A DNA stretch of 64,000 bases from Zygaena filipendulae (lineage: Eukaryota > Arthropoda > Insecta > Lepidoptera > Zygaenidae). The stretch is taken from assembly GCA_907165275.2 (NCBI GenBank), contig OU015677.1:2232001-2296000 (forward strand), given 5' to 3'. Positions within the stretch are counted from its first letter, which is position 1. Each line of letters begins with the position of its first letter. Below the pieces are notes generated by a model, which saw nothing but the letters and a program-made list of their open reading frames with translations, was not told the DNA's origin and did no database searches. Position numbers and translations under genes: made by a program. Of this stretch, positions 1 to 11,067 are shown piece after piece.

Positions 1-230
1 AATTGGTCTGACGGACTGACACGTCCGCTCGCACGCTCTGCTCCACTCGTAATGTCAGATGCGAGCGGGCGCATCAACCCGACATCTTTATTATATTGTC
101 ACTGCCACATCTCTCTTTTCCTAAATGTTTTAAAGGAATAAGTACACAGAAATATAATCATTTACCATTAATCATTATATAATCATTTATCATTATATTT
201 AAATCAATACAATTCCGATTGCCAACGACA

Positions 231-3200
231 TCAATCTCCTCCAATCCCCTCTACCTCCAGCTCCGCATCTCCATCTCCCTCGGCCTCCGATTCCACCCCA
301 CGATCACCCCCACCACAAACCCTCCAGGTACCCTCAACCCTTTTTAAATGTACGACATTTCGCCGATACTCCTGTCCTGTAACATCATTCCTAACATTAA
401 TATCTCCACCATTTGCGCTGAGGACTGTATGTGGAGTTGGGTCGAAATCGGGTGTTAGTTTATTCCCTTTCGTTACATTCTTTACATATACTTTTCCTCC
501 AACTTCAAGTCCAGTTTCCTGAGCTCTCCGTTTCCTATCTTCATTCACCTTTCCCTTTTCTTTCATTTCTTTGTCTCTATCCTTGACCTCTTGATTAACT
601 ACATCGTGTTCTAGGTTAATAGCAGAAGGAAGTTTATCCCGAAATTGCCTATTAAAAAATAGTTCTGACGGTGATTTGCCTGTTGTACTATGTGGAGTAC
701 TATTGTACATTATCAGATAGTCTAACAAGTCGTTTTTCCAGTCAGACTTCTGGGCTTGACTTATTTTAAGCCTTTTTAAAATAGCGCGATTTTGGCGCTC
801 GACCTCGCCATTTTGTTGCGGCCAGTAGGGGATAGTGTTGTGCAACTTTATACCTAGTTCTAAGCAAAAGGATTTAAACTCTTCTGACACAAATTGTGGA
901 CCATTATCTGCTGTGATAGAAACGGGAATGCCTAACCTTGAAAATATTTCTTTTAGTACTGCGATAGTGTCTCGCGATTTTATAGATTTCATAATCTTTA
1001 TCTCTTTGTACCTGCTAAAATAATCTATTATAACAAAAAGATAATGGCTGGAGGGTAAGGGACCTAGAAAGTCTATAGCTACGTCAACCCACGACTGGTG
1101 AGGCAATTCACGTCTTTTCATTGGCGCAGGACAGCTAGGACCCGCGACCAATGTGCAACCTTTACAGTTCTTTACAGCGGTTTCAACATCCTTGTCTATT
1201 TTGGGCCACCAAACTTTGGTCCGCAACCTTTGTTTCATGGATACTACCCCTGGGTGACCCTCGTGCGCGGCATCTAGAACTCTAATGCGTAATTTTGTGG
1301 GTATTACAATTTTGGTGCCACGTAGTAGGATATCTTCATGTAACCATAACTCAGATTCGAATAGTTTATAGTTATTTATACTACTATCCCAATTGCCCTG
1401 AAGGAGGCCTCTTTTTACAAGTGCAAATTCCTCATCTGATTCTGAAGCAAGCCTAATCTCATCAAATGAAACAGCTACCGGACGCGCATATTGAACTACC
1501 TGATTTATGTGGACGTCGTCGTCGAAAGGTTTTAGATTTGAAGAACTACATAACCGGGATAGGGGGTCCGCTAAATTGGATTTCCCAGGGCTGTAGACTA
1601 TTTTAAAATTATAACCTTGAAGGCGCAAAACCCACCGCTCGATCCTGGCACATGGCTTGGACCGTGGACCAAATATAACTTCGAGAGGTTTGTGATCGGT
1701 TATTAGATCGAATTCTTTCAATCCGTACAAATACATGTTAAAATGCTCCACGGCCCAAACCAGGGCTAAAGCTTCCTTTTCAGTCTGACAATAACGCTTT
1801 TCTACATCAGTTAAACTTTTGTGTCCATATGCTATAACACGTGAACTATTGTTGTCAGACTGAATTAGGATTGCGCCAAGTCCTACAGGGCTTGCGTCCG
1901 CCATTATTTGGGTTTTGTCATTCGGGTCATAAAATCCTAGTGAATCTATTTCACCTAGACGAGACTTCAATGTATTGAATGCATTGAATTGCTCGTTTTT
2001 CCAAAGTGGTGTAATGTCAGCGTGTTTCTGCAATTTTTGCCTAAGTATTTGTCGGATAGGGTCAGTCAGTGTAGCGAGGTTGGGAATCCATTTCCCAATA
2101 TAGTTCACGAGTCCTAGAAAACTCTGTACCTCTGCAACCGTTGCCGGTTCCCTAAAAGATTTGATAGCATCTACATATTTGTTTATGGGGCGAATACCTT
2201 CTGGAGATAGTACGTGGCCTAAAAATTCAATGCTTTTGGCGTTAAAAATGCACTTTTCCTCATTCAGAAGTACATTATTGTCGCGTAGAGTCTTCAATAC
2301 TTGCTTTAGGTTAGCATCATGTTCCTCGGCGTTGATGCCAAAGACAACTATGTCATCGATGAAATTAACAACACTCTTACACGGCAATAGAATTCTTTCC
2401 ATGATCTTTTGGTAGTGTTCTGGTGCACACGATATACCGAACATGAGACGTTTATATCTATATAAACCCTTGCTGCATATGAATGTGGTGATATCTCTGC
2501 AACTCTCTTTAATTTCTACTTGGTGAAATGCATTTTTAACGTCGAGTTTTGAAAATAGTTGAGCTTTACGGAATCTGGGTATCAATTGAGCCATTGTTGG
2601 CAACGGGTGGTTCTCCCTTAAAATAGCTTTATTGGCGCACCGCATGTCTACGCAAAGTCTTATCTCGCCATTACTTTTATGAACGGGCACGATGGGAGAT
2701 ACCCACTCTGTTGCGTGGTCTACCGGCTCAATAATATCCATCTTCAAAAGCTCATCAATTTTTTCGTTTATTTTAGCCTCAAGAGGGATCGGTACACGTC
2801 TAACTGGTTGACAAACAGGTTTAACAGATTTATCTATTTCAATATTCAATTGTAGATCTTTAAGCTTAGGGAAGGGGTCAATGTCTTTAATAGTGTTAAT
2901 ACTTACACCAAGCTTGAGCACCTTAAGGGCTAGGGCAGTTTCTTTGCCTAAAAGGTCCCGCGTGCCATTCTTAATGACGTAGAAACGGGCGCTTATTTTT
3001 TCATCTCCTACGGCGATCAAAGCATCGAATGATCCCAGTAAGATTAAAGGTTGCTGGGAGCCGTAGGCCATGAATGTTTTATTTGTTTTGATTTTCTGGT
3101 TTGATACCACCACCGAACATTTTTTTAGTATTGCCCAAGTATTTTCTGTCAAAATGTTGCATTTGCTACCGGAGTCTATTAATAAATCAACATCAACACC

Positions 3201-4106
3201 ACCTATACGACAATTTATAGTGGCATCATCGTCGATATGAAATATGTAGTGGACATTGGTAGCTTGCCCCCGCTGAGTCTCCTTACTGTCGCTAGATTCA
3301 ACTCTTACCCTTTTAGGATTTGGCTGAGACGTTGAAGCAATCTTTCGTTTGGTGGCGCGCGTACGACATTGCTTTTTGAAGTGACCTGCATAACCACACT
3401 TTGTACAAGTTTTGTTGACAGCTGGGCACGTCTTTGAATCACGGTTGTGATTTTTGCTGCCACATCTTGTACATTCTGAAGTAGTTTTATTCGGATTTTT
3501 GTTTGTTCGATAAGGTTGTTTGGTATCGATTTTGTTAATATTTGCAACATCTTTATTCTGAAACCCACTCATCTGTCTTTCGACTGTTTCGAGCGCATTT
3601 GCTTCAGAAATTATCATATCTATGGTGACGGTATCCCCAAGCAACAATATTTTCTTTCGCAATTTTGGACAACTACATTTTTCTATAATTTGGTCGATCA
3701 AGTTATCATTTTCATTACTGAAATTACATTTTGAACTTTGCTGTCGGAGCCTAACTAAAAACTTCTCGAATTTTTCCTCATTTTCTTGACGCATTAACCG
3801 GAAGACATGACGTTCATAGATGTAACTTTGTTTCGGAGCAAAATACTCATCTAGCTTCCCTACTGCTACTTTGTAAACATCTACATTTTCCTCGTCATCG
3901 GTGTGGGCGCCCGGAATATTGTAGTAAATCTCTTGTAAGGGTAGTCCCGCAGAATGCAAGAGGGTAGCTCTCTTTTTACTAGGAGAATCTATTTCAGCGG
4001 CCGAGAAATAAATTTCCAAAGCCCGCTTCCACTTTTCCCATCGAGACCCTACGGAAAATGTATCTCCATCGCAATCAAACGCTTCTATGGACTTGAGTTT
4101 CGCCAT
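231..4106 (-). CDS. Gag-Pol polyprotein of Ty3/gypsy retrotransposon
   Basis: A single uninterrupted frame of 1291 residues, starting at the first ATG after the leader. Domains in order: Gag-like region (about 1-200); two zinc knuckles (C212-C227 with CX2CX4HX6C spacing, C234-C247 with canonical CX2CX4HX4C); aspartic protease with DSG at 311-313; reverse transcriptase with LFSKLDVKNAF (517-527) and FIDD at 582-585; RNase H (MADAS at 735, TDHKP at 803); integrase with H948/H951/C981/C984 and a DD35E triad at D1012, D1067 and E1103. No chromodomain is evident. Gag and Pol are fused in one frame, so no frameshift is needed. It resembles insect elements often annotated as 'K02A2.6-like'. All catalytic motifs are present, so it may be active. 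Confidence 0.93.
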   Translation of the reverse strand: MAKLKSIEAFDCDGDTFSVGSRWEKWKRALEIYFSAAEIDSPSKKRATLLHSAGLPLQEIYYNIPGAHTDDEENVDVYKVAVGKLDEYFAPKQSYIYERHVFRLMRQENEEKFEKFLVRLRQQSSKCNFSNENDNLIDQIIEKCSCPKLRKKILLLGDTVTIDMIISEANALETVERQMSGFQNKDVANINKIDTKQPYRTNKNPNKTTSECTRCGSKNHNRDSKTCPAVNKTCTKCGYAGHFKKQCRTRATKRKIASTSQPNPKRVRVESSDSKETQRGQATNVHYIFHIDDDATINCRIGGVDVDLLIDSGSKCNILTENTWAILKKCSVVVSNQKIKTNKTFMAYGSQQPLILLGSFDALIAVGDEKISARFYVIKNGTRDLLGKETALALKVLKLGVSINTIKDIDPFPKLKDLQLNIEIDKSVKPVCQPVRRVPIPLEAKINEKIDELLKMDIIEPVDHATEWVSPIVPVHKSNGEIRLCVDMRCANKAILRENHPLPTMAQLIPRFRKAQLFSKLDVKNAFHQVEIKESCRDITTFICSKGLYRYKRLMFGISCAPEHYQKIMERILLPCKSVVNFIDDIVVFGINAEEHDANLKQVLKTLRDNNVLLNEEKCIFNAKSIEFLGHVLSPEGIRPINKYVDAIKSFREPATVAEVQSFLGLVNYIGKWIPNLATLTDPIRQILRQKLQKHADITPLWKNEQFNAFNTLKSRLGEIDSLGFYDPNDKTQIMADASPVGLGAILIQSDNNSSRVIAYGHKSLTDVEKRYCQTEKEALALVWAVEHFNMYLYGLKEFDLITDHKPLEVIFGPRSKPCARIERWVLRLQGYNFKIVYSPGKSNLADPLSRLCSSSNLKPFDDDVHINQVVQYARPVAVSFDEIRLASESDEEFALVKRGLLQGNWDSSINNYKLFESELWLHEDILLRGTKIVIPTKLRIRVLDAAHEGHPGVVSMKQRLRTKVWWPKIDKDVETAVKNCKGCTLVAGPSCPAPMKRRELPHQSWVDVAIDFLGPLPSSHYLFVIIDYFSRYKEIKIMKSIKSRDTIAVLKEIFSRLGIPVSITADNGPQFVSEEFKSFCLELGIKLHNTIPYWPQQNGEVERQNRAILKRLKISQAQKSDWKNDLLDYLIMYNSTPHSTTGKSPSELFFNRQFRDKLPSAINLEHDVVNQEVKDRDKEMKEKGKVNEDRKRRAQETGLEVGGKVYVKNVTKGNKLTPDFDPTPHTVLSANGGDINVRNDVTGQEYRRNVVHLKRVEGTWRVCGGGDRGVESEAEGDGDAELEVEGIGGD

Positions 4107-5521
4107 TATGGGACGATCTGTAAATATGAAAGATCCTATTGAGGCTCTCTAAGTGTAATATGCAATAAGGACGCTTATTTTTAATTGCATTCGATTTAAA
4201 TTTATCATAATATATTTATGGTGGAATATTTTGATTGAGTTACTTAAATTATTAAATTTTCCTTGTTTTTTTTTTTTGTTTTTTTTTATTTTTTATTTTT
4301 TTTTTTATTTTTATTTACATCTTTAATTTATTGCATGTACCTACATATTATACCTATGAATTTAATCATTATAAAATCTAGTCCATTATGTTTTATGCTA
4401 GTAGTAGTACTTAAGTAAATTTACAAGTTTTATTTCTTACAGTAAACATACTAGTTGCTTTTATGTATGTAACAAGAAAATAAAGTAGGTATAGTAATTT
4501 ACTGATAGGCATTAGTAATTTATTTTGCAACAAATTAATCCTATCGTTTTTTGTCATTTTTATTCTATTTCATTTTTACCTTGCACTATAATTGATCTAC
4601 CGTCATACCATTGGATGAGTAGTACGTTGTACCGACTCATAGGAACATCATAGTTGCATGATACCTTGTGAATGAATCAGCGTTATCACTCACTGGAAAT
4701 AGTGACGTTTCTTTGCTTTACATGCACATGTTGATGATTACAATTTATACTAGTAATTTGTATCTAACCCATTTATTATACCTAATACTAATGTTATATA
4801 GGTAGGTACAGAAGAAACATTTGTAATTTTTCCAAAAAGTCAAAGTTAATGGGCCGATTTCAAAATTTATCTCACCATTAGAATGCTACATTATCTTATC
4901 CCCAAACAACACCAATTTTACCCGCAAATACAAGATTAATTTATCATAAATAAAATAAAATTCTGTCTGTGCAAAGCCGGGAGACACAGCTAGTATTAGA
5001 AAGTTGTAATCATTGGCACAATTTACGTCGGCATTATTTTGTGGACACATGTTTTTATTCATCCACACAGTCACGTTAATATCAAGTCGGAATAGAAAAT
5101 CGATCCATGTTCAACGAATTGGCGAATAAGTACGAATCATAACATCCGTCCTTTTAGGAAATAACGCCTCTTATTTTTTTTTTTTTTTTTTTATTTTTTT
5201 TTTTTTATTTTTTTTTTTTTTTTTATGCTACTTGTGTCTTACAAATTAATAGGACAAAATAATGATGAAATTGGCGGCGATATCCATATCTACACAACGG
5301 AGGGTAGAAGGGAAGTAAAATTTAATCGCAGATAATTTCCACATAAACATGACGTCATTTTAATATTCCTTATTTATTTTTACCATTGGTGCATAAAACA
5401 AGTTTAAACAAATAAATGGTACATTTTTTTGGATCTATTTTCCAGTTTAACCGACAAGGTATCGTGAAATTTCGAGTAAAATAATTTTATTTACTCACGG
5501 TTCTTTTATCTCGTCGCCAGT
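4107..5521 (-). other. Retrotransposon 5' leader
   Basis: About 1.4 kb between the 5' LTR and the Gag start. It is AT-rich, with long T runs (A runs in the element's sense) near 4265-4315 and 5171-5224, and holds no long reading frame. A short Helitron-like end (ACACAGCTAGT, near 4984) lies inside it, so part of the leader may be secondary insertion. Confidence 0.6.
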
Positions 5522-5699
5522 TGTGGCGTTCAGCAGGACTCTCGTAGTTCGTAGCAGGTATTGGGAGCAGTAAATAAACAACACTGGTTTAATTGGTCTG
5601 ACGGACTGACACGTCCGCTCGCACGCTCTGCTCCACTCGTAATGTCAGATGCGAGCGGGCGCATCAACCCGACATCTTTATTATATTGTCACTGCCACA
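5522..5699 (-). repeat. 5' LTR of the gypsy element
   Basis: 178 bp bounded by the 6-bp inverted termini TGTGGC/GCCACA. In the element's sense it contains a TATAATAAA stretch about 15 bases from its start that could serve as TATA box or polyadenylation signal. The outer 109 bp match 1-109 exactly. Confidence 0.85.
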
Positions 5700-6197
5700 A
5701 TACCTACATACATTCTAAACTAAACACCGCACAAACTCAGGGTGATTATTAACAATTTTAATAACTACTGAACTTGTAAACACATTGGAAAAATGGAGGT
5801 AACTTTGGGGGTAAATTTTGTATGAAGAATAGGATCCGCAGAGGCGAAACCGCCTGAAATAAATACCTAGGTAGTAGGTAGATGTATAAAAAGTAGAATT
5901 AAGTACATATGTAAATCCAAGCATTAGAACAATGGAATTATACTATCAAATATGTAGAAAAGCCGACTCATACAGACGCTTTTTGTACATAGGTTTATAT
6001 ACATTTTAATATAAGTAATTAGCATACCTACACATTTAATTGAATGTGAACAAAATATCGGATTATTTGCGATTAGTTATCAAATCGATTGGCTAAATAG
6101 GTACCTAAAGAATCGATAAAAACCGAAATAAAATTAACACAGGTCACAAAATCTGATGCCTTGTAAATATTGTAATGTGTATTTCAGCTTCTATATT
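5700..6197. other. Intergenic, no gene seen
   Basis: AT-rich sequence between the retrotransposon and a MITE. Only short random frames; no splice-consistent coding and no clear repeat. Confidence 0.5.
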
Positions 6198-6440
6198 AAT
6201 TGGACATAGATAAGCAATAGTGTGTTAACCCACACTGGAGAAATTTTGAGTAAATCGTGTTTTAAAAGTAGGAGCGCCATTTGTGTCAACATTTTTTATG
6301 TTCAATATTTAGTTGCATATTTAAGCAATGTAATAAGGTAAACACATAATTAAAAAACGTTCCCTAACTCTCAATAAATCGTTCTGAATCAATAACTTAA
6401 TTTTGTGGGTTAACATGTTATTGCTTATCTGCGTCCAATT
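6198..6440 (+). mobile_element. MITE, GGACATAGATAAGCAATA family, copy 1
   Basis: 243 bp with inverted ends of about 33 bp: the left begins AATTGGACATAGATAAGCAA and runs to GTTAACCCA; the right is its imperfect reverse complement ending GCGTCCAATT. Further copies lie at 42388-42627 and 50178-50417, and one is cut by the right window edge at 63979. No coding capacity, so presumably mobilised in trans by a DNA transposase. Confidence 0.8.
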
Positions 6441-6447
6441 ATTGAAT

Positions 6448-6755
6448 ACTAGCTGTTCTTCGCGGTTTCACCTGCGTTAATGTCGGAGATCCCGTGGGAA
6501 TTCTGGGATAAAACCTAAAGGGTCCCTACTAATATATTCCTTTTCTGTACCATTGACAACGTGTGGTATGCAAAATGTAACACAGTTTCACTCGCGTTAA
6601 TTTCGGAGTTCCCGCGGGAATTCCCTGATAAAAAGTACTCTGTATCTTTTTCTGTAGCCATGACAACGTGTACATGCAAATTTTCATGATGATCGGTTCC
6701 GTAATTAAGCCGTCAAAGCGTTACAAACAAACAAACTCACATTCTCATCTTTAAT
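6448..6755 (-). repeat. Helitron-like nonautonomous repeat, reverse
   Basis: Starts ACTAGCTGTTCTTCGCGG and runs through the family core (a variant of CCCGCGGGAATTCCGGGATA, then ACAACGTGTACATGCAAA, then GTTACAAACAAACAAACTCAC). Reverse-complemented, the family ends in a GC hairpin followed by CTAG-T, as in Helitron 3' ends. An internal segment is partly duplicated. Confidence 0.6.
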
Positions 6756-6769
6756 CTTATCTTAATCTA

Positions 6770-7368
6770 ATCTAATATATATAAATCACGTGTCACGTTG
6801 TTTGTCCGCGATGGACTACGAAACTACTGAACGGATTTTGACAAAATTTTGTGACCATTCATAAAATGGTCCAACTTAAAAGATAGGATAGTTTTTATCC
6901 CGGAATTCCCGCGGGAACTCCGAAATTACCGCGGATGAAATCGCGGGGGACAGCTAGTAATCTAATATATATAAATCACGTGTCACGTTGTTTGTCCGCG
7001 ATGGACTCCGAAACTACTGAACGGATTTTGATAAAATTTTGCAACCATTTATAATATGGTCCAACTTGAAAGATAGGATAGTTTTTATACCGGAATTTCC
7101 GCGGGAACTCCAAAATCACCGCGGGTGAAACCGCGGGCGACAGCTAGTCTAATATATATAAATCACGTGTCACGTTGTTTGTCCGCGATTGACTCCGAAA
7201 CTACTAAACGGATTTTGATAAAATTTTGCAACCGTTTATAATATGGTCCAACTTAAAAGATAGGATAGTTTTTATCCCGGAATTCCCTCGGGAACTGAAG
7301 GACTTTTTTCCCGCAACCTCCGTGAGAACTCCGAAATTACCGCGGATGAAATCGCGGGGGACAGCTAG
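6770..7368 (+). repeat. Three head-to-tail Helitron-like repeats
   Basis: Three consecutive copies (about 6770-6958, 6961-7147, 7148-7368). Each begins near TATATATAAATCACGTGTC and ends with a GC-rich hairpin, a form of GCGGGxGACAGCTAGT. A fourth copy sits at 49488-49740. The CTAG-T end, the 3' hairpin and the head-to-tail array fit nonautonomous Helitrons; the class is inferred because no Rep/helicase is present. Confidence 0.6.
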
Positions 7369-7739
7369 TTATTTTATAATAGTTAGTAAGGATAAGTTAG
7401 GATAGACACAAGGTGCTAATTGGTGTATGTAACTTATGCTGCCAACCAACTCTGAGTCGTAGACGTTTGCTGGTAGGTAGTGAGTCATCATTTAGCGTCC
7501 AATACGAATTGGAATAATATTATAACTTGAATATTTATTACGGCGCAACCTTTTAAAACAGTTTTTTTTTAAAGGCACTGGCACGCAACAATTTTGCTAA
7601 GATTTTTTTACTAACAGAAAACAAAACAGAGCAGACTGTGTTTCCGCCAAAAAAAAATTTATATCGTTTATGGTGACAATATTTATTATTCATCTACTAA
7701 AGTGTAATATTAATAAGAATAAAGGCGTGAATATATATA
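7369..7739. other. Intergenic, no gene seen
   Basis: AT-rich spacer between the Helitron-like array and the Tc1 element; no frame or repeat recognised. Confidence 0.5.
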
Positions 7740-9234
7740 CACTCGAGAGCAATGAATCCGGGTCACTTAAAGAATGTTAAAAATCTCGGAAACTAAAAAT
7801 GATAGGTTAATGCAATAAATTGTATTTAATAGACAATGTAATACTCCTTAAATGAAAGTAAAAAAAATATGAGTCACCATACATTTTATTAACACAAAAT
7901 TACATAAAGAAAAAAACTGCTGATCTCTCCTTAAAACAAAAATAGGAAACATGAAATTTTTGAACTTTATTACGATTTTCTTGAATTTTAATACTTCGTA
8001 TTGCCTCCTCGTGCTTCCATTACTGCGTTTACGCGGTTTGGCATGCTCTACACCAAGTTCCTTATACGATTTTGGGGAATATTCTCCCATTCCTCTGTGA
8101 GAGCAATTTTGAGCTCACGAAGCGTGATTGGGGGAGGGTTTCGTTGTTTTACGCATCTGCCTAGCTCGTCCCAAGCATGCTCGATCGGGTTAATATCCGG
8201 GCTGCGCGCTGGCCACTCCATACGAGTAATGTTCATCTCTTGAAGGTAGTCATTCACAATCCTACCTGTATGAGGTCGGGCATTGTCATGCATAAATATA
8301 GCATCCTCACCTAAATTGACCATAAATGGACCAACGTGATCATTGAGGATTTCTTCCACATATCTTACGCTAGTTAAAGAGCCGTTTTCTATGATCACCA
8401 GCTCTGTGCGACTTTCAGAAGAAATTCCGGCCCACACAAGTACAGACCCACCACCGTAGGCTACTTTTTCGTCGATGCATGCTTGCTTGAATCTTTCCCC
8501 TGGTCTTCGATACACTCTGTGTCTTCCATCGTGCTTGTAGAGCATAAATTTTGATTCGTCGGAGAACATAACTTTTGACCAATCTTCAATACTCCAATTT
8601 ACGTGGCTCTGGGCATATCTTAGTCTTGAAATACGATGCGCACGCTCCAGTTTAGGGCCGTTTGCAGGTCTAAGGGGTTTTAAGTTAGATTCAGCAAGCC
8701 GACGTCTTACTGTCCATGCACTTGGGTTACTTCCTCCGAGGCGTCGAAACTGATTTGTGAGTTCAGTTCCTGTGAGAAAGCGATTTCGAAGCATGGTGTT
8801 CACCAAGTATCGGTCTTCTCGTGCTGTGGTACACCTGGTTCTGCCCGTTCCTGGTCTGCGTAGGTTAGAACCAGTTTCTTCGTTTCCAGCATTGTAAGTA
8901 TTCTGGTGCATTCTTCAGGCGTAAGCGACATAATTTCAGCTTGAATAATGAATATAGAGCACTATCAACATGGTTTATGTACCCACATAAATGACAGATT
9001 ACAAACAAAAGCAAAACCAAATGCTGTAATTTCGTAGTTCCATCTTCGAAAGTGGCCCTTTTTCAAGTTTGATTTTTTTATGATATAACTTTACAATAAC
9101 TAAGAAGTTTTAATACCTCCATTTAAGGAGTATTACATTGTCTATTAAATACGATTTATTGCATTAACCTAGCATTTTTAGTTTCCGAGATTTTTAGGAT
9201 TCTTTAAGTGACCCGGATTCATTGCTCTCGAGTG
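7740..9234 (-). mobile_element. Tc1-type DNA transposon
   Basis: A 1495-bp element flanked by TA on both sides. Its inverted repeats are about 115 bp and nearly perfect, starting CACTCGAGAGCAATGAATCC at 7740 and ending GGATTCATTGCTCTCGAGTG at 9234. It carries a minus-strand DD34E transposase gene that is damaged at both ends. The intact termini mean it could still be moved by a transposase supplied in trans. Confidence 0.92.
7988..8931 (-). pseudogene. Tc1 DD34E transposase, defective
   Basis: The main open frame (8048-8911) covers the catalytic core: the first Asp in MFSDES, the second in MHDNARPHT, and the Glu in SPDINPIEHAWDELG, with 34 residues between the second Asp and the Glu. An in-frame TAG at 8050-8048 cuts off 19 residues that continue to a normal-looking end at TAA 7990-7988. 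Upstream, a start at 8931 opens with MSLTPEEC, typical of Tc1 N-termini, but in another frame. The helix-turn-helix region between it and the GSNLRRPGTGR linker is missing, which suggests an internal deletion with a frame change. The protein should not bind its ends normally. Confidence 0.88.
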
Positions 9235-10180
9235 TAGTATAGACTATAGTGCAACTGTAAGAATGAAAATATGAAAAATGCGTTTATTAAGTAAAGGATT
9301 TGTAACCTATACCTACCGTAATGTACAATGATGGGCACATACACTATACATATAATTCAGAGGCAGGATAGGAATGAGTCGGTGACCTGGGTTCTAAACT
9401 AAGCGAACTTGTATCATAGAACCCAAAGATAATAATAAAGATAAATATCATAAAACCCATAGAATAATAATAAAGATAAATATCATAAAAACCAACTGCC
9501 CTTACTAATCGAGGGTCGAGACTGTTATTTGCGGTCGCAGACGGCAAAATATATACTAATAAAAATAGCAATGATCATTCAACAGTTCACGGGCAGCAGC
9601 CGAGTTAAATGTGTGGTTAAATAAAAATAGCAGGTACTTTAGTAAAATTATTGTTATAGCATAATGCAAGTAACCGGTTACGTACAATATCAGGTTTTAA
9701 TGTTTATGCAACAAATATAGCTATATAGTGATTTATAGCAGTGTAAAATTACTACCAATAAATATAAACACACGCCACACACACAGTCCTAGTAGTTTTA
9801 TATTTATTAGAATTAATCAAGATTAAATGATCAATTTTAAGCATTCCCAACACTAGTAGAAATCATGCCTAAAGCGTGTGGCGCTGCCTACTAAAACATG
9901 GTGGTGAAAGGGTTAAGAAGTAAGAACCATAGGCACAATAAAAAAAAAAACGGGTACACAAGAACACTTGTGAGCAGCGTGCAGCGGCACGGCACGGTGG
10001 AGTTTTTTCCGCATTACTGATTACTAATGGCGTAGTGTATTTTTTGTCTGTAGGTAGGTACATAGCAAAGAGAAAGTCGAACTGTGCCACCGACGCAACG
10101 TGACTGACATTTTGGTAAAAGCAAAGGCTCAATGCGATATTAATATTATCATGCCGCCGATAGTTATTATAGAAAATTGC
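9235..10180. other. Intergenic, no gene seen
   Basis: No coding exon recognised. The missing first exon of the ACBD5-like gene was looked for here and not found. Confidence 0.45.
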
Positions 10181-10184
10181 TAGA

Positions 10185-10600
10185 TTTTATTTTATTTTCG
10201 TTTATTCAGGACAACAACAGCTACAAAAACATATAATAGATTTAGATTACAAGATTACACTAAGAGCCAATAATAGTTACCCTTATATAAAGTACAGAAT
10301 TTAGCAGTACGTACACAAAATTATAGCAATTTAGAAACACAGAACTTAAAAGTAAAAATAAAAGTAACAATGTACCTAAGGCTTTATGATCGGAATTCGG
10401 AACGGAATATATAAGTATATAGGTAAAAAGAAATACACATACACACACACACGAATACAAACATACATTTATAATCATACAAATAAACATTAATATAAAT
10501 ACATACATAACTACATACATACATACATACTAATATATACATACATAACTACATACATACATTATAGACAATGTGTGACGAATGTGTGTGTGTGTGAATT
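10185..10600 (-). repeat. LINE-like 3' end (reverse) plus microsatellites
   Basis: Begins with a T/A-rich tail (TTTTATTTTATTTTCGTTTA) followed by CAGGACAACAACAGC, like reversed 3' ends at 16945 and 35446. Followed by CA/ACAT microsatellite around 10438-10560 and a short TG run near 10583. Confidence 0.4.
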
Positions 10601-10606
10601 TGTTCC

Positions 10607-10775
10607 AGCTGTTCCGCACGCGATAGCTCCCGCGGGAATTCCGGCATGAAAAGTACCTTATGTCCTTCTCTGTACCCCTGACAACGTGTACATGCAAAAT
10701 TTCATGATGATCGATTGAGTATAGTTACGGCGTGAAAGCGTTTACAAATACACATTCGCATTTTAATTTTTAACA
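10607..10775 (-). repeat. Helitron-like repeat, reverse
   Basis: Core CTCCCGCGGGAATTCCGG and the tail segment ACAACGTGTACATGCAAAAT are recognisable; the GCGGTTTCACC end is degraded. Confidence 0.55.
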
Positions 10776-11067
10776 ACAGTTTGATATGATAATATGATTG
10801 GCTCTTCAAGGTTGCGACTTGCGACCGGCGATCGATCGACGTCACAGTATGATGAATAGCTAATTACTACGAAGACGATATTGTTCACAGACACGCGTTT
10901 TCAATTGAGACGGCCATTTTGAAATATAGCCACCACTAAAATCGATTTCAAATGGAAAAATAAAAATCTTGACCACAGATAATAATAATACTATACTAGT
11001 CTTGACCAAACGAAAAATTAAACGAAAACAACGAAATTTTAAATTAAATTCGTACATATTATAAAGA

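Larger units (their letters stand above)
1..5699 (-). mobile_element. Ty3/gypsy LTR retrotransposon (3' LTR cut by window edge)
   Basis: The element reads on the minus strand. The right-hand (5') LTR spans 5522-5699 (178 bp), starts TGTGGC and ends GCCACA. Its outer 109 bases (5591-5699) are identical to 1-109, the visible part of the 3' LTR. A purine tract (AGGAAAAGAGAGA on the minus strand, 110-122) abuts the 3' LTR. A primer-binding-site-like TGGCGACGAG begins at 5519, two bases inside the 5' LTR. One long Gag-Pol frame lies between. Identical LTR segments and an open frame suggest a recent insertion. The target duplication cannot be checked because the left flank is outside the window. 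There is no envelope-like frame. Confidence 0.93.

Noticed and set aside
7848..8090. Separate 80-codon minus-strand gene
   Set aside because: Overlaps the transposase end in another frame and runs into the Tc1 inverted repeat.
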